A stretch of DNA of 64,000 nt. Origin: Cheilinus undulatus. Its lineage: Eukaryota; Chordata; Actinopteri; Labriformes; Labridae. The notes beneath the pieces are model-generated. The model did not search any database. It had not been told where the DNA came from and saw only the letters and a program-made list of their open reading frames with translations. Position 1 is the first letter of the stretch, and each line of letters opens with the position of its first letter. Below, piece after piece: positions 36,301-48,102 of this stretch. The position numbers and the translations under genes are program-made. The stretch is taken from positions 18,870,212-18,934,211 of the forward strand of contig NC_054876.1 of the NCBI RefSeq assembly GCF_018320785.1. The letters run 5' to 3'.

Positions 36301-39300
36301 GATGACAATCGAACACACCATAAAGCTCACAAAAAGGCTATGTAAGGTACGTATCTGCATTATCTAAATTAGCTTTAGCTGGGTTTACTAAAGCTCATGT
36401 TGCTAAAGATTACTGACCTACATTGGCGTAACTACTTCTAAAATGGATCTAGGCATAATTTAATCCCGGCTTAGACCTCTAATCTTTTTCTGTTTCATTT
36501 ATGAAATGTTTCTTAGTCTGTTATGTTCGCAAGGTGGTTGTTTGATGGATGTAACTGCCAGATTTTGTTTACGAATAAATATAAATAAATACATAAATAA
36601 ATAAAAATCTATAACTGGAAATACATTCTACCAACAAATTACGACACTTCTTTTCTGAGATACACGGTGTCTCAGATGAAAGGTCTTTGAGAGTGGCTGT
36701 CAGAAATGTGCCTTCAGCATCCAGGCCTCTCTCTTTCCTAGAGTTGAGAACTGTAATTCTATACGACCATATGCCAACATTTCCCAGTTTAAATACTCTG
36801 TAGTAGTGCTATGACACTATAATGTGGGTAATGTAAGCAAATACACTGTTTTCTTTTACTAAGATGGACATAATATGAACTTGTGTCTTCTACAGGAGCA
36901 CGTGTCATTGCTTCACTCTCAGATAAATTCTAGTAAGCCTACCCAGAACAGTTATAGTATTATAGCTATTAATCAAATCTGAGGACTGCATTATTTTGTA
37001 ACTGACGTACAAAAAGGTAAGCTGGACAGGATAGATGCACCTCAGCTAAAAGTCTGGGGTTTAGTAACTCTTTAACATTAAATAAAACACAAATGAAAAG
37101 TGCCCCCCACACAAAAAACCCACTCTTGCATATAGAAACAGAATCTCTCTGTACTAATCTGTCTTTTCACGCTGTTTAAAAATTGATGCAAACAAAAAAA
37201 TTAGATATATTGTTATGCAAATGCTTGAGTCTCTCTTTATAAACAGCATGTTGCCAAATTGTGGATGGTATCAGTCAACAAAATGCGCAATTCTGTTTAG
37301 CTGAAATAATTCAGAAATCAATGATTATTTCACTCAAAGAAACAGAAAAGAAGCACGGATGCTTTAAAAGCTGGATAAACTGCAGTTTTTATAAAGGTGT
37401 TTACAGACCCAAATTTAAGAGACTGAACATTTCAACTGATGAAGGAGCCTCTTGTTCTGGTAAAACTCCAATTTCTGCTATCTTCCTCAGCCTAGTGACG
37501 GCCTATATGTCATAGTTATTGAGTAGTGAGTGGTTCACAGTAAACCATGTGACCTGTAATCAGAAAAAAGCCGTCATATTCAAACTGATGCCTAGTCATG
37601 AGGACCACTGTGTAGAAGTTTAGCTCTGGCATTAAGGCAAAAGAATGGTCAGGGGTTAAAAACAGACACTGATTAAACAGCATCAAATTTGAATACTAGG
37701 GCTGTGTAATGATTGTATTTTTCTAACCTGATTAATTTTGATTGATTAGTCACATTTTAATCACTTTGACACTTAATAACTTTGCAATTCAAAAGATGTC
37801 TAGTTCATAGTGTCTTGATTTGTGAATTAACTGAATACAAAGAGATGTATGTTATTGTTTTTACTATTTACAATGTGAATAAGTGCTGCACTGCAATCAT
37901 GTTTGTGGGATAATTATGTTAAAAATTACCGATCTGTATTACGTTTGTGATTTATTATGTTTGTGGGCAGTTATTACATTGCAGGTCTAACATACCTTAA
38001 CCACTGAAAAAAAGAACTTGCTATGGAAAGAAAAATAAACAACAATAGCAAGAGAGAACGCTAAAAATTACATGTTTGATATCACAGGGTGCAGATGACA
38101 TTTGACTTGTCCACTGAGCTGTTTATAAGCTTTTTAAAGTGAAAGGAAGTATTAAGAAGAGCTGCTGTGTCCTTATTATCCAGCACTGTGAGAGCAGGAA
38201 GACGATACCATGAGTAGTATCCAGCTGCCACCCGACTACAGTTGCTACAAGTCTATGCATGCACCCAAGTGAACAAAATAACGATTTATGGGATTCAAAA
38301 AATTGAATGTGTTAATGTTGGGCATGAATCTGATCTGCCCCACTAAAAATGACTCCTTCAAACTTTATAAAAATGACTACATGCCTACAGAGTATAATTG
38401 GATTGTAGTGTTGCGCTGATTGAGTGTTTGGTAAAGATAGAACCAGCAGTGAAATTACGGTTTTTAGATTCATATTTGTTTCAGAGACTAATCCTGGAAG
38501 CATGGGAAATAAAACTTTCAGTCATCCACATAATTTCAAAAGAAGAGAGTTATTAGCTTTGAGTTTCCCACGGTCTTTACACCCAAAATATTGATAATTG
38601 TTGTGGCTTTTCCTGAACAGGCAGGTTAAACATTACCTCTGTTCTTTTACAGTTCCATTGATAATAAATCCAAATGCCATGTGCACTTTAAATGTCAGCA
38701 AGTTTCTGTCTATGCATCATATCATGACTGATAAATGCTTAACGTCACATAAAAAAAGACATTTTTCTTACAATTGAACCAAAAAGTTTGTAAAAGGTAT
38801 GTTGTGTTTAAAGCAATGCCTGCTACACCACTACTCTTGTCACATATTGTAAATCAAAGTGTGTATAGAAATCTCTAAAGGTATTGTAGCTCCTACTTTG
38901 AGGTCTATGCTTTAACGTTGTCATCTTTTTAAACAAACACACATTAAGATTGTTTTAATGATGTTTGTTTTTGTAATGAGTTGGTTATCAGTACACAGAA
39001 GTATCTCACTTTGTTTAGTAATTCAAGGGCCACTTCACTGAAATAAACCCATTTTACATATTTAAGGTAAATGCTACTGAATGCTACTGACTAGGTCCAT
39101 GCTTCTCTATTGCACTGCATCTAAAATAAAAAAAAACACCTTTAGACATGATAATGTGAACCAAAACAGTGGCAGAGACCTGCGTGACAAATTCTGCTCA
39201 ACCTTACAATGAAATAAATGCCTGGGGTTTAAAGTGCATCGTTATAACCTGTGTTGCTACATGTGGCCAGAACATGAAAGTTTCATTGCAGATGAATTCA

Positions 39301-39688
39301 GCAGTGATCATTTGCATGTTTGCGTTCCTGTGCTGCATGCCATTCTGTATATCTCTGCTGCTGTAAATGTAAACAACAGGAACACAAAGGATGAGGCGGT
39401 AGAAAAAAAGAGCTGAGATATCTGAGATTGATGTTAGGTCTATACAAAATATTGGCACATTGTCTTATAAACAGTTTACTGGATGATGATCAGGTTGTCT
39501 AAGAGCTAAACAAATGACACATCCAGTCATTTGTCTCACATTTCACAGTATTAAAAGTGCACTAATAGCCAAACCGTCTTCCAACTGTAATATTTCTCGT
39601 CACCTCTGTTGTCTAAAATGTGCTACACTCGTTAATGCCACTTTAATCTTCATCGTGATCTGTTGGGAAACCTGCGTGCTGACCTCTT
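36301..39688. other. Stretch downstream of the DUSP10-like gene
   Basis: Lies 3' of the minus-strand phosphatase, so its nearest part is probably 3' UTR. No close AATAAA is seen on the minus strand: an ATTAAA-type signal lies about 45 bases after the stop, and the next AATAAA is at 37956-37951. No supported exon. A GATTAATC-type repeat end lies at 37700-37780. Confidence 0.4.
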
Positions 39689-42600
39689 TCACACCTGCGT
39701 CTCCACACCATCCAGTTTAGGCATCAGGATGCGAGGAGTCACTCCAGAGTTGAGGTCCCTCTCAAACTCCAAAAGCTGACCCATGAAGTTTAGATTTGGG
39801 GACACCACTGGACGACGGCTCCTCACATATTTGTAGGCATCTGTCATTGTCATGAGGGTGTGCTTCATAAGATAGGCGATGACGATGGTTGCAGAACGGG
39901 ATACGCCAGCCTGGCAGTGCACCAACACTCCCTGTCCACTCTGATATGCCTCCTCTGTGCAAGAGAGCAACAAAACAGATGAGCTTCATCTGATAGATTA
40001 CAGAAGTTAAACATGCTACACCTTGGCCAGATATTAATATTTACCGTAAAACACCTAATATTCACCGGGTCCCAAATAACCGCTGGGTCCCAATTAACTG
40101 CCGGGTGTGGCAGTACATTTTGACAAATAAACGCCTGTTCCAAATAAATGCCGGGTGTAATTTATTTACAGCTCCGATATGTGACTGAGATGAGATGAGA
40201 ACCGTATAGAATCAACTCCCAACTCCCCCTCCCTTCCTGTTCTTCTCCCTGTTTGAGCTCCGTAGCTCCGCCCCCTTCTTTATGTGCCTCCTTACAGGTG
40301 AGAACTGAATACTGACAGTGGCAAAGCGCTCATGGAGTGATTTTGCTCTGCTTTTCCACTGAAATCAATGGCCGAATCACAGGCAAGAAAACACTCCATC
40401 TCATCACGAACAAATTCTACACAGGACCGAACACCGCCGTAATTCGGCCATTGAATCAACATCTCACTGAGCTGAGATACGGAAGCTACAGCAGCCAATA
40501 GGAACGCTCCCTCTGACCTGAGCCTGATTGGCTGCGAGTGCTAGCCTCCTCATTGGCTGGGGCACCCCCGTCCCTTGCTCGTTTTCTCAAGTGAGATAGC
40601 AGCACTAGCCCCGGTGCAGCCAAAAAATAAAAAGTATGACATTAACTTTAAACTGTCTGTCGTCAACTTTGTGTTTGTTTTGTTCCTTACCAGTATTTAA
40701 AGTGTTTAGAGAGTGTTGAGTTGAAAGAAGAAGACAAAAGTATAACTATGGTAATGTAATCTTGTCTTAAAAATGTAAAGGTGAAATTCATACTGGTGTA
40801 AATAAATAGATTAAATTTACCATATTTTTCCTACTTTTGCTAAGCAAGATTTTTTGTGAGAAAGGAATTAAATGCCTGTTCCAAATAGCTGCCTGGTCCC
40901 AAATTAACGCCTGGTCTGTGCAGGGATTGAGACAAATAAACGCCCGGGCTCTTATTTGGTGTTTTACGGTATTACACTCTCCGGAACTTACACTATACAG
41001 ACAAAAGTATTTAGCCACACATGTTAACTACTGAATAAAATCAAGTACCTAGCCATGCAGTCTCCATTTGCAAACATTTGTGATACAAAATTACAAAAAA
41101 AAAAAAAAAAAAAAAAAAATTCATGGTGCATGAAAGTCACCACTGCTCTGATTCCACAGCTGAAGAATTCTGAATTTCCACTGGCGTTAATGTAAGCACA
41201 AAAACTGTGCAGCAGGGGCTTCATGGAATGGGTTACCATGGCCGAGCAGCTGCATTCAGGCCTCACATAACCAAGCCTAATCCCAAGTGTTGGATGGAGT
41301 GGTGTAAAGTACACCAACACTGGACTGCAGAGCAGTGGAAACATATTCTGTGGAGTGATGAATCACACTTCTCTGTTTGGCAGTCAGACGGGCGAGTCTG
41401 GGTTTGGCAGATGCTGGGAGAATGTTTCCTGTCTGACAGCATTGTGCCAACTGTGAAGGCCCCTTATCTCTCGTGAAGGGCAATCTTTATGCTTCTGCAT
41501 ACCAGGACATTTTAGACAAAGCTATGCTTCCAACTTTTTGGCAAGAGTTTAGAAAAGGCCTTTTACTATTCTAACATGACTGTGCCCCAAAGCAAAGACT
41601 ATAAAGACATGGTTTTATTAGTTCAGTGTGGAATTACTTGAGTGGCCTTCACAGAGCCCTGACCTCAAACTCATCAAGCACTTTGGGGATGGCCTGGAAT
41701 GGAGATCACGAGCAAGGCCTTCTCATCCAACATCAGTGCCTGACCTCAGAAATGCTCCACTGAATGAAGGGGAACCAGTTCCCACATAAAAACACCACAC
41801 AATCTTGTGGAAAGCCTTCAAAGAAGACTGCAGGCTGTTATAAATGCAAAGAGGGTCATTCCACATTAAAGTACAACAAGCTATTAATCACATAATCAGT
41901 TGCTGTGTTTTCACTTATCAGTCTTGCCTCCTCATATCTAATCCTTCTTTAATATTATTTATTGTTTGTAAGTCTTGTAGTTTATGTAGGGCTTTTATAT
42001 CTATTATGTACAAACTACTCTAGCTAAATTACTCCTAGAGGGATTAATAAAGTTTTAATTAAACTGAAGTGTTTTCAACAGGTACAGTCAAATATCTATG
42101 CGGCAATGGGTCTTTTTCTTACAAGTTTTCCATCCATCCATCCATTTTCTATACCCCTTATTCCGTTCTGGGTCGGGGGGGGGGGGGCTGGAGCCTATCC
42201 CAGCTGTCATTGGGCAATAGGCAGGGTACACCCTGGACTGGTCGCCAGTCAATCGCAGAGCTGACATATAGAGACAGGCAACACATAGAGACAGACAACC
42301 AGGCACCCTCACATTCACACCTACGGCCAATTTAGAGTGATTCTTTCAAGCTTTTTACCAGTTAAAAGGAAATGTTTCCTTATAGATGTTGCGAAGTGCT
42401 CGTACATTGGTGGAACAGTGCACCATAAATCCACTCCATATGTCGAGTGCCCCTGAATAACCTTTGTCACGATTTGGCAGCATGTTAATTGATCGACTGA
42501 TTGAGTGACAATTTGCAACCACAGCAGTGTGTCACAGCTCATATAGGGACACAGTAATGCTTACCCACCATGATGCGCAAATATTGTGACTTCTGGCTTT

Positions 42601-45600
42601 GAAAAACAAGATGGCAACAGCCAAATTGCTGAGCTTAAGGCACTGAAACAGTCATGAACAAACCATTGATTTACATCAGTGTGGCTACATCTAGTCTCTA
42701 ATGGTTCATGCTCTCGCTCGTCAGATGAGCAAAGAAGTCCTAGATTATCTCTCTACAGATGATCAAATTTTGTATCAAACACCCAATAAATTAAGTCAAC
42801 TGGAAAACAATAGGAACAAAGTAAAAATATGACTTAAATCAGAAAATCCCTTCTCATCATCAGATCACTATAAAGCTTTACTAATTAACTTGTTTAACTA
42901 AGTCACCACCAAACTGCTGTTTTAAAGCCCGTAGACTCTCTACAACATACTGGACACACACAAAAATCAATGTATCAGAGGGGAGACTCACCAATGAACT
43001 CAAAAACCTCCTCAAAGTACTGCCGGAGGTTCTGCTTGCTGTTATCGGTGGCTGGCAGCCTCTTGTAGCGTAGCCCAGAGTTGACGTGGTAGAGGGGCAG
43101 GTGAGTTGTCACGTTGACTACGTAGCCGATGTTGAGTCGCATCAGCAAGTCCAGGTCCTGGGCATCCCTCTCGTTCCCCAAAAACAGAAAGGGAAGGATG
43201 GCACTAATCACAGCGTTCTCTGCATCAGGAGTCATCAAACTCTCATCGGACAGAGAAGCAGGCAGAGACGAGGAGAGCGGCAGAGACAAGTGCACTAGTA
43301 GAAGGTGAGACAGACAAAAAGGGTTTAGAGACAAAAATACGGCAAAAGAACACAGAAATGAGTCGTAAGATTAAAAACTTCCTTTAACCAAAAAAATGTA
43401 CATTAGGGGTCGACTGATCCTTATTTTTCTGGGAAGATACTGATACCAATTACTCATAGTTGATGAGACCAGCGTCTGATATTTGGAACCTTTATGTGTC
43501 ATTGTTACTCAGGCTTCAGTTGTGATTGGCTTTTGCTCATGTGATGCATAGCCAATCAGATGGTGTTGTGGGCAGGGCATGGGGTAACACTGTGAAGAGT
43601 AGAAACACAGCTAGAGGGGATGACACACCCTGCAGATAATTAGCCAAATGCTGGATATTAGCCCTGATAATCGACCAGTCCACTAATCAATTTACCCCTA
43701 ATTTATTTTACAATGGTTGGGTGGTATCCAATTTTTAATACTAATTTAATGCAATTTGAACTCACTTCTTTAAACGCACAGTATGCAAAATTCCAGTGGG
43801 CCTGCAACCAAAACAATAACACATTTTCACAAATTTATGAATGCAAACCCCCCCACAGTCTTCTGTTTAGTAAATACACCTTTTAAGGTGCCGTTTTTAT
43901 TTAACAGAGTCTTCAATTTCAAACAAGAAGTTAGGTGAGTTTGGGCGATTGAACTTGCAACCTATGGCAGCCTCATAAAAAGACACGTCCCATTACAATC
44001 ATGGAAATTTAGGATTTCTCTGTCTTTAAAAACTAGAAAATATTTGAGCTACTGTAAGACAGCAATTACAAAATAAATAACATTTGAATGGCCACTTTTT
44101 AAATTATAGATATTTCAGGGCAGAAATTCTAAACACTGTATCTTTAACTTAGTCTAAAAAAATACAATAATGAGAGCATTTATTACAGGAGCACTGAGAG
44201 TGATTTATGGTTGTAGAGTTGTCCCAACTCTTCAATGGTAATCTGAGTTACATTAGGATGGATGATCAAATGAAATCTTGTTTCTCTTTTTCTCTACCTC
44301 TGTGTGCCACATCCCACATTCCCTCTCTACTCACTCCCTGTTCCTCCCTCTTTCATGCAGATGCCATCATGACAAGTCGAAACAGTGAGTCCTTAAGTTG
44401 ACAGGTTCTTTATTTGACAAACGAGGCCTTCATCATTTATAGGAGGTCTGTCATCACTTTTATGGTATCTTCAAACACAGGCAGTACTGCTGATGCTGGA
44501 AACACATCTCTAAAAGAATTTATTATGAGCTTACACTCATGACACAGCAGATTTTTTCATGACAGTAATTAAAACAATGCCAAGGCTATTTTTAATATGA
44601 TTTTTACCATATAACAGTTGAAACTGCAATGTTATGTAAAATCAAAAGGTAAATAAAAACTAAATGTCATGATGTCCAAAACACTGAACCTCATATTTGA
44701 CTGAAAACTACTCATTATCGGAGCTCAGCTGATACCAGCATCCTCTGTGTGTGGGGGAGTGTCATTAGTGCACATTTGTGAATGCTACATGTTTTGGGGT
44801 GGAAATTATTCCCAGTAAGGCCCAGGAAGACCTGCTCATTTCAGCAAGACAGTGCCAAACCAAACCCTCAGCATGTCCCCAGTGTGGCTCCTGGTGTTAA
44901 ATCTGGCCTGTCTGCAGTCTCAACTTGTCACCCATTAAAAATATTTTGAGCATTATGAAATGTAAAATAAAAAATAGGAGACCTGAACTTTTATTGCTGA
45001 AATCCACCATCAAGCAAGAACAGTAACTCTTTCCACTTTAAGAGAAATTGATCTCCTCAGTCCCAAAAACTTAAAAAGTGTCATTAAGAAATGGGATGAT
45101 ACTGCAGAGTGGTAAAGATGACCCTGACCAATTTATTTTGAAATCTGTTGCTGGCATCGAATTCCAAACTAAAATTTTTCTAAACTGTACTATATCACTT
45201 TCAACTCCTGAGTATTGACTTTTTAAAGACTATCTTGGCCTTTTCCATGCCTCTGGGGAGCACACAAAACTGTAGATAAAGTTGAAAATTGGCTAGAGAG
45301 TGGGGTATGACATGCAGGAAAGGAGCCACAGGTCGCATGAGTGAGTACTTACCACAAGGCCACCAATGCCTCATGTTTGCTCTATTTCTAATAAAATGTG
45401 TTTGATCAAATTGTTTGAAAGATTTGTAAGTCATCATGTTCTGTTTCATTCACATTTTACAATACAGCCCAACCTTTAAGGAATTAGGGTTGTAGTCTAG
45501 GAGCTAATGAGCGTTTATTCTCTATTAAAATGTCTGAAAATAAGCACTTTGATTATTCGTGAACAAAACAATCTACGGTCTAAAGAAGCTAATGTGTGCG

Positions 45601-47871
45601 TCTGTTAAAACCCTAGACAAATAATTTCGCACATCAAAGAGAAGGAGGTCAGAGTCATGACAGCTTAGTGCCAAACTCTGACAGGATGCACTCCATAAAA
45701 GAAACCTCAAGTGAGGGATTTCTGGATGAGCATCCTTGGTACATAACAGGTTGAAAAATACAGCTTTAGCCCAGTGATTGATTGAAAATGTCCTTACTTC
45801 TGCTGTTCTCCTCGTCTTGCTCTCTGTTCAGGGAGTTGAGGGCCAGGTGAAGAGACTGAGCCGATGGCAGAGAGTGCCCTCCCTCTCTCTCTCTCTGCCA
45901 AGGTTTGGGTTTGATGAGTGTGCTGGGGGCTGATGGTGGAGGTGAAAAGGACACAGGTGAAGGCGGGAAGGCAGAACATGGAGAAGGGGAACGTGGATAT
46001 GCTGCATCTCCGTCTTGCTCGTGATTATCCCCCATTTCAGCTTTATTCAAGAGCCTCTGTAGTGAATTGCGGCCTTCGTTGTACCCTGATTCTGACCTGC
46101 GGCTAACAAAGTCAAGGGTGGACATTTTTCCCTGCTGAAGGCGCCGTCTACCAGCGTGGTCTATCAGCTGTGACTGAGGATATTCTGGGAGTTTTTGACA
46201 GTCAAGCAGGACCAGGCCCGTTCCACTACTGCCATTTTGTGCCTGGCTTGTGCAGGTCTTTCCTATTCCTAGTCCCATCCCTGCACAGTGATTCTTCTGG
46301 GCTTTAGAGTGGGTCATCTTCTTGGCCAGCTCTTCAGGCCAGATAGTACGCACGCTATAGTCATCATCATCAGTCTGGAACATGCCCATGGGATGAGCGC
46401 CTCTTCCTGGGGGTTTGCCTCGGCGAGGGTTGAATGTCACCACGATGGGGTCGCTGCTGCAGTAGCTGCAGGTGGAGCTGCCTGTCTGCGAGGCTTTCGG
46501 GTTGCAGCCTGTGACACAGCTCTGAATCGCCCTCAGAGGGGCTGAGGAGGATAAAGGGGTACAGGGAAGACATCCACCTACCAGTTTTTTGCGAAGGATA
46601 GCAGGACTCTCAAAGTTCCCTGCCTCACCAGAGCAGGAGGCACAGCGGAGAGGTTTGAACAGGCCTGCTCTGCAGTCCGACACAGTGCTGTTAGATGAAG
46701 AAGTGTTGGAGGTGGAGGCGTTGGAGAGACACCCCCCAAGATTTCTCAGCCCCATCTCTTTGCCTCCTCTCTTCACTGCTCCGACATTGTGAGCACAGGA
46801 AAATGAGGTGGAAGTGCTTCCTCCACCTCCCTGGCAGCTAGCTGAGCGCCCCTTATACCCTCTGCATCTTACCAGCCTCCAGCAGCCACAGCCGAAAGGG
46901 TGGGTGCAGTCGATGGTGCAGGTATGATCAGGGCTGGGGAAGCCTCCGGCATGGGAGGAGCAGGGGGAGAGGGGGAGACCATGAAGGATGTGAGGACGGT
47001 GATCTCTACGGTGGGACAAATGGGGCTGGTTGAGGTGCTGAAATGAGATGGGGACATGGGCGTGTTGGGAAGGAGGGGACGGAGGATAGTTGGAGTTTAG
47101 GATGGCAGCATGGGGCACAGGGACGGAGTTGTGGTGATAGGGCAGACTGTGACTGTTATGGCTTTGATGGGCAGTTCCCAGTTTGAGATTCTTCTTGAGA
47201 CCTTGAGAGTGAAACTCCTGCTCGCCTCTGTTTGGAAAACTGCTGTTTTCTTTTTCCTTATCACCCCTGAATCTGTGCTGCTGCTGCGCCTGAGCCGGGA
47301 CAAACTGTAGGACGCCTCCGGGGGATGACGACAGCAGACTGTGGCGGCTTCGCTGTGTCTTGTGTTCTGCTCCACCTGGCTTACCAGCAGTTCTTTCACA
47401 TTGCCCTTGATCCCACTGTGAAGTGACACATTTCCCTCTGCCAACTCTAGCAGGTCCGCTGCGCCCTAACGAGTTGCTATATCCTCCTCCCCGTCCGCTT
47501 TTGTCCACAGTCACTCTGATATCGATAGTATGTGTGTGGGAGGGCAGCCGCGGGCCAAGAGTCACTGTGCCATTGCTGTGGCAGTGGCTAGGGTTGTGTC
47601 TGACACCCGCTGGGATCACAGGCTGCTCGCCCTTGAATTTCTGCGCGCGAGTGGCTCTGCGCTTGCATTCCAGAGTCAGAGATTTACAGGCGGGTGAGTA
47701 GAAATGGGACTGAGAGGGGTGGAGGTGAGGAGGGTGGGCCACTTGTCCATTGGTAGAGGCTGATATCTGAGAGGAGTGCTGCGGGATGCTCTGTGGGGAG
47801 GCCTCGCACAGGGCTAAGTTTTTAGGGCGCTGAATGACCACTATGCGCTCATCAAGAGGGAGGGGAGGCAT
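39689..47871 (-). CDS. DUSP10/MKP-5-like dual-specificity phosphatase with a large N-terminal extension
   Basis: Predicted MAP-kinase phosphatase, closest to DUSP10 (MKP-5, which acts on JNK and p38). Exons on the minus strand: 47871-45798 (691 codons plus 1 base), 43294-42992, 39954-39689; both introns are GT-AG and in phase. Product 880 residues against about 480 in human DUSP10. Residues 1-500 are His/Ser/Pro-rich with a Cys-rich part at 316-480, apart from an N-terminus ([13 protein letters not shown]) resembling human MPPSPLDDRVVVA. Residues 506-592 keep scraps of the rhodanese-like MAPK-binding domain ([28 protein letters not shown]). The phosphatase domain (719-865) is intact: general-acid Asp775, [11 protein letters not shown] with Cys806 and Arg812, and a GVTPRI...GVETQV tail as in DUSP10. 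I infer a divergent paralogue rather than dusp10 itself. Both introns hold transposons. Confidence 0.9.
40042..40971. mobile_element. 930-bp element with perfect 14-bp inverted repeats
   Basis: Left TACCGTAAAACACC (40042-40055), right GGTGTTTTACGGTA (40958-40971). Next to each end are sub-terminal copies of GGGTCCCAAATAA/AACGCC-type words, several of them direct and inverted repeats (GCCTGTTCCAAATA occurs at 40132 and 40873). The centre is CpG-richer. No transposase frame. It is in the last intron of the DUSP10-like gene. A TA target duplication is possible. Confidence 0.75.
40990..41870 (+). pseudogene. Tc1-like transposase relic
   Basis: The left end ACTATACAGACAAAAGTATT is a Tc1-type terminus. 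An internal frame gives [20 protein letters not shown] (around 41322-41380), the second catalytic Asp region, then VWVWQMLGE. Downstream, broken pieces read like [12 protein letters not shown] near 41655, the region of the last acidic residue. Stops and a deletion after the VPTVKA segment (41465) make it dead. A poly-A run of about 24 lies inside at 41095-41119. It follows the 930-bp element by 18 bases. Confidence 0.75.
42129..42345 (+). repeat. Teleost interspersed repeat with CATC tandem head
   Basis: CATCCATCCATCCATTTTCT, then a run of 13 G (42175-42187), then GTCATTGGG, CCCTGGACTGGTCGCCAGTC and CACATTCACACCTACGGCCA. This is a familiar fish repeat text. It lies in the last DUSP10-like intron. 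Confidence 0.65.
43403..43701. mobile_element. Small hAT-like MITE, 299 bp
   Basis: Perfect 8-bp ends TTAGGGGT / ACCCCTAA, with internal inverted similarity (GGTCGACTGAT near the left, ATCGACCAGTC near the right). No open frame and no clear target duplication. It lies in the first coding intron of the DUSP10-like gene. Confidence 0.6.
44740..45500 (+). pseudogene. Tc1-like transposase relic, 3' half
   Basis: Plus-strand remnant of the family at 26921 and 62905. TTTCAGCAAGACAGTGCCAA (44841-44860) is the coding text around the FQQDNA motif, and CCATCAAGCAAGAACAG and GATCTCCTCAGTCCCAAA follow in the expected order. The right end CCCAACCTTTAAGGAATTAG (45469) is a degraded terminal repeat. Many frame breaks. 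It lies in the first coding intron of the DUSP10-like gene. Confidence 0.65.
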
Positions 47872-47890
47872 CTGGGTTTATGCAAAGCTG
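47872..47890 (-). other. 5' UTR splice acceptor of the DUSP10-like gene
   Basis: On the minus strand a long C/T tract and GATTGCACAG precede the exon, which starts at 47887. Sixteen bases (CTTTGCATAAACCCAG) separate it from the ATG at 47871. One or more non-coding upstream exons are therefore expected in 47.9-64 kb or beyond; I could not place them. Confidence 0.65.
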
Positions 47891-48102
47891 TGCAATCAAG
47901 AGGGAGAGAGAGACAGAAAGAGAGGAGTTAGAAAATTACTGTAAGTACACAAACACTGGGAATGTGGGGCACACTTTACATTTCATCAGCTTAGACACAA
48001 ACAGAGCATGCTGATGCAAAATGAAGTGCATCCCCTTGGAGCTCTGAAATATTTAGATGATACAGCGCACAATTAGGAACATAGTTGTGTTTCTCCCCTA
48101 AG

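Noticed and set aside
46288-46792. Plus-strand frames opposite the large phosphatase exon
   Set aside because: Shadows of the 691-codon coding exon.
39689-47871. Assignment as DUSP8 or DUSP16
   Set aside because: The active-site surroundings ([20 protein letters not shown]) and the GVTPRI...GVET tail are those of DUSP10; DUSP8/16 have HCLAGISRSAT and a long C-terminal tail.
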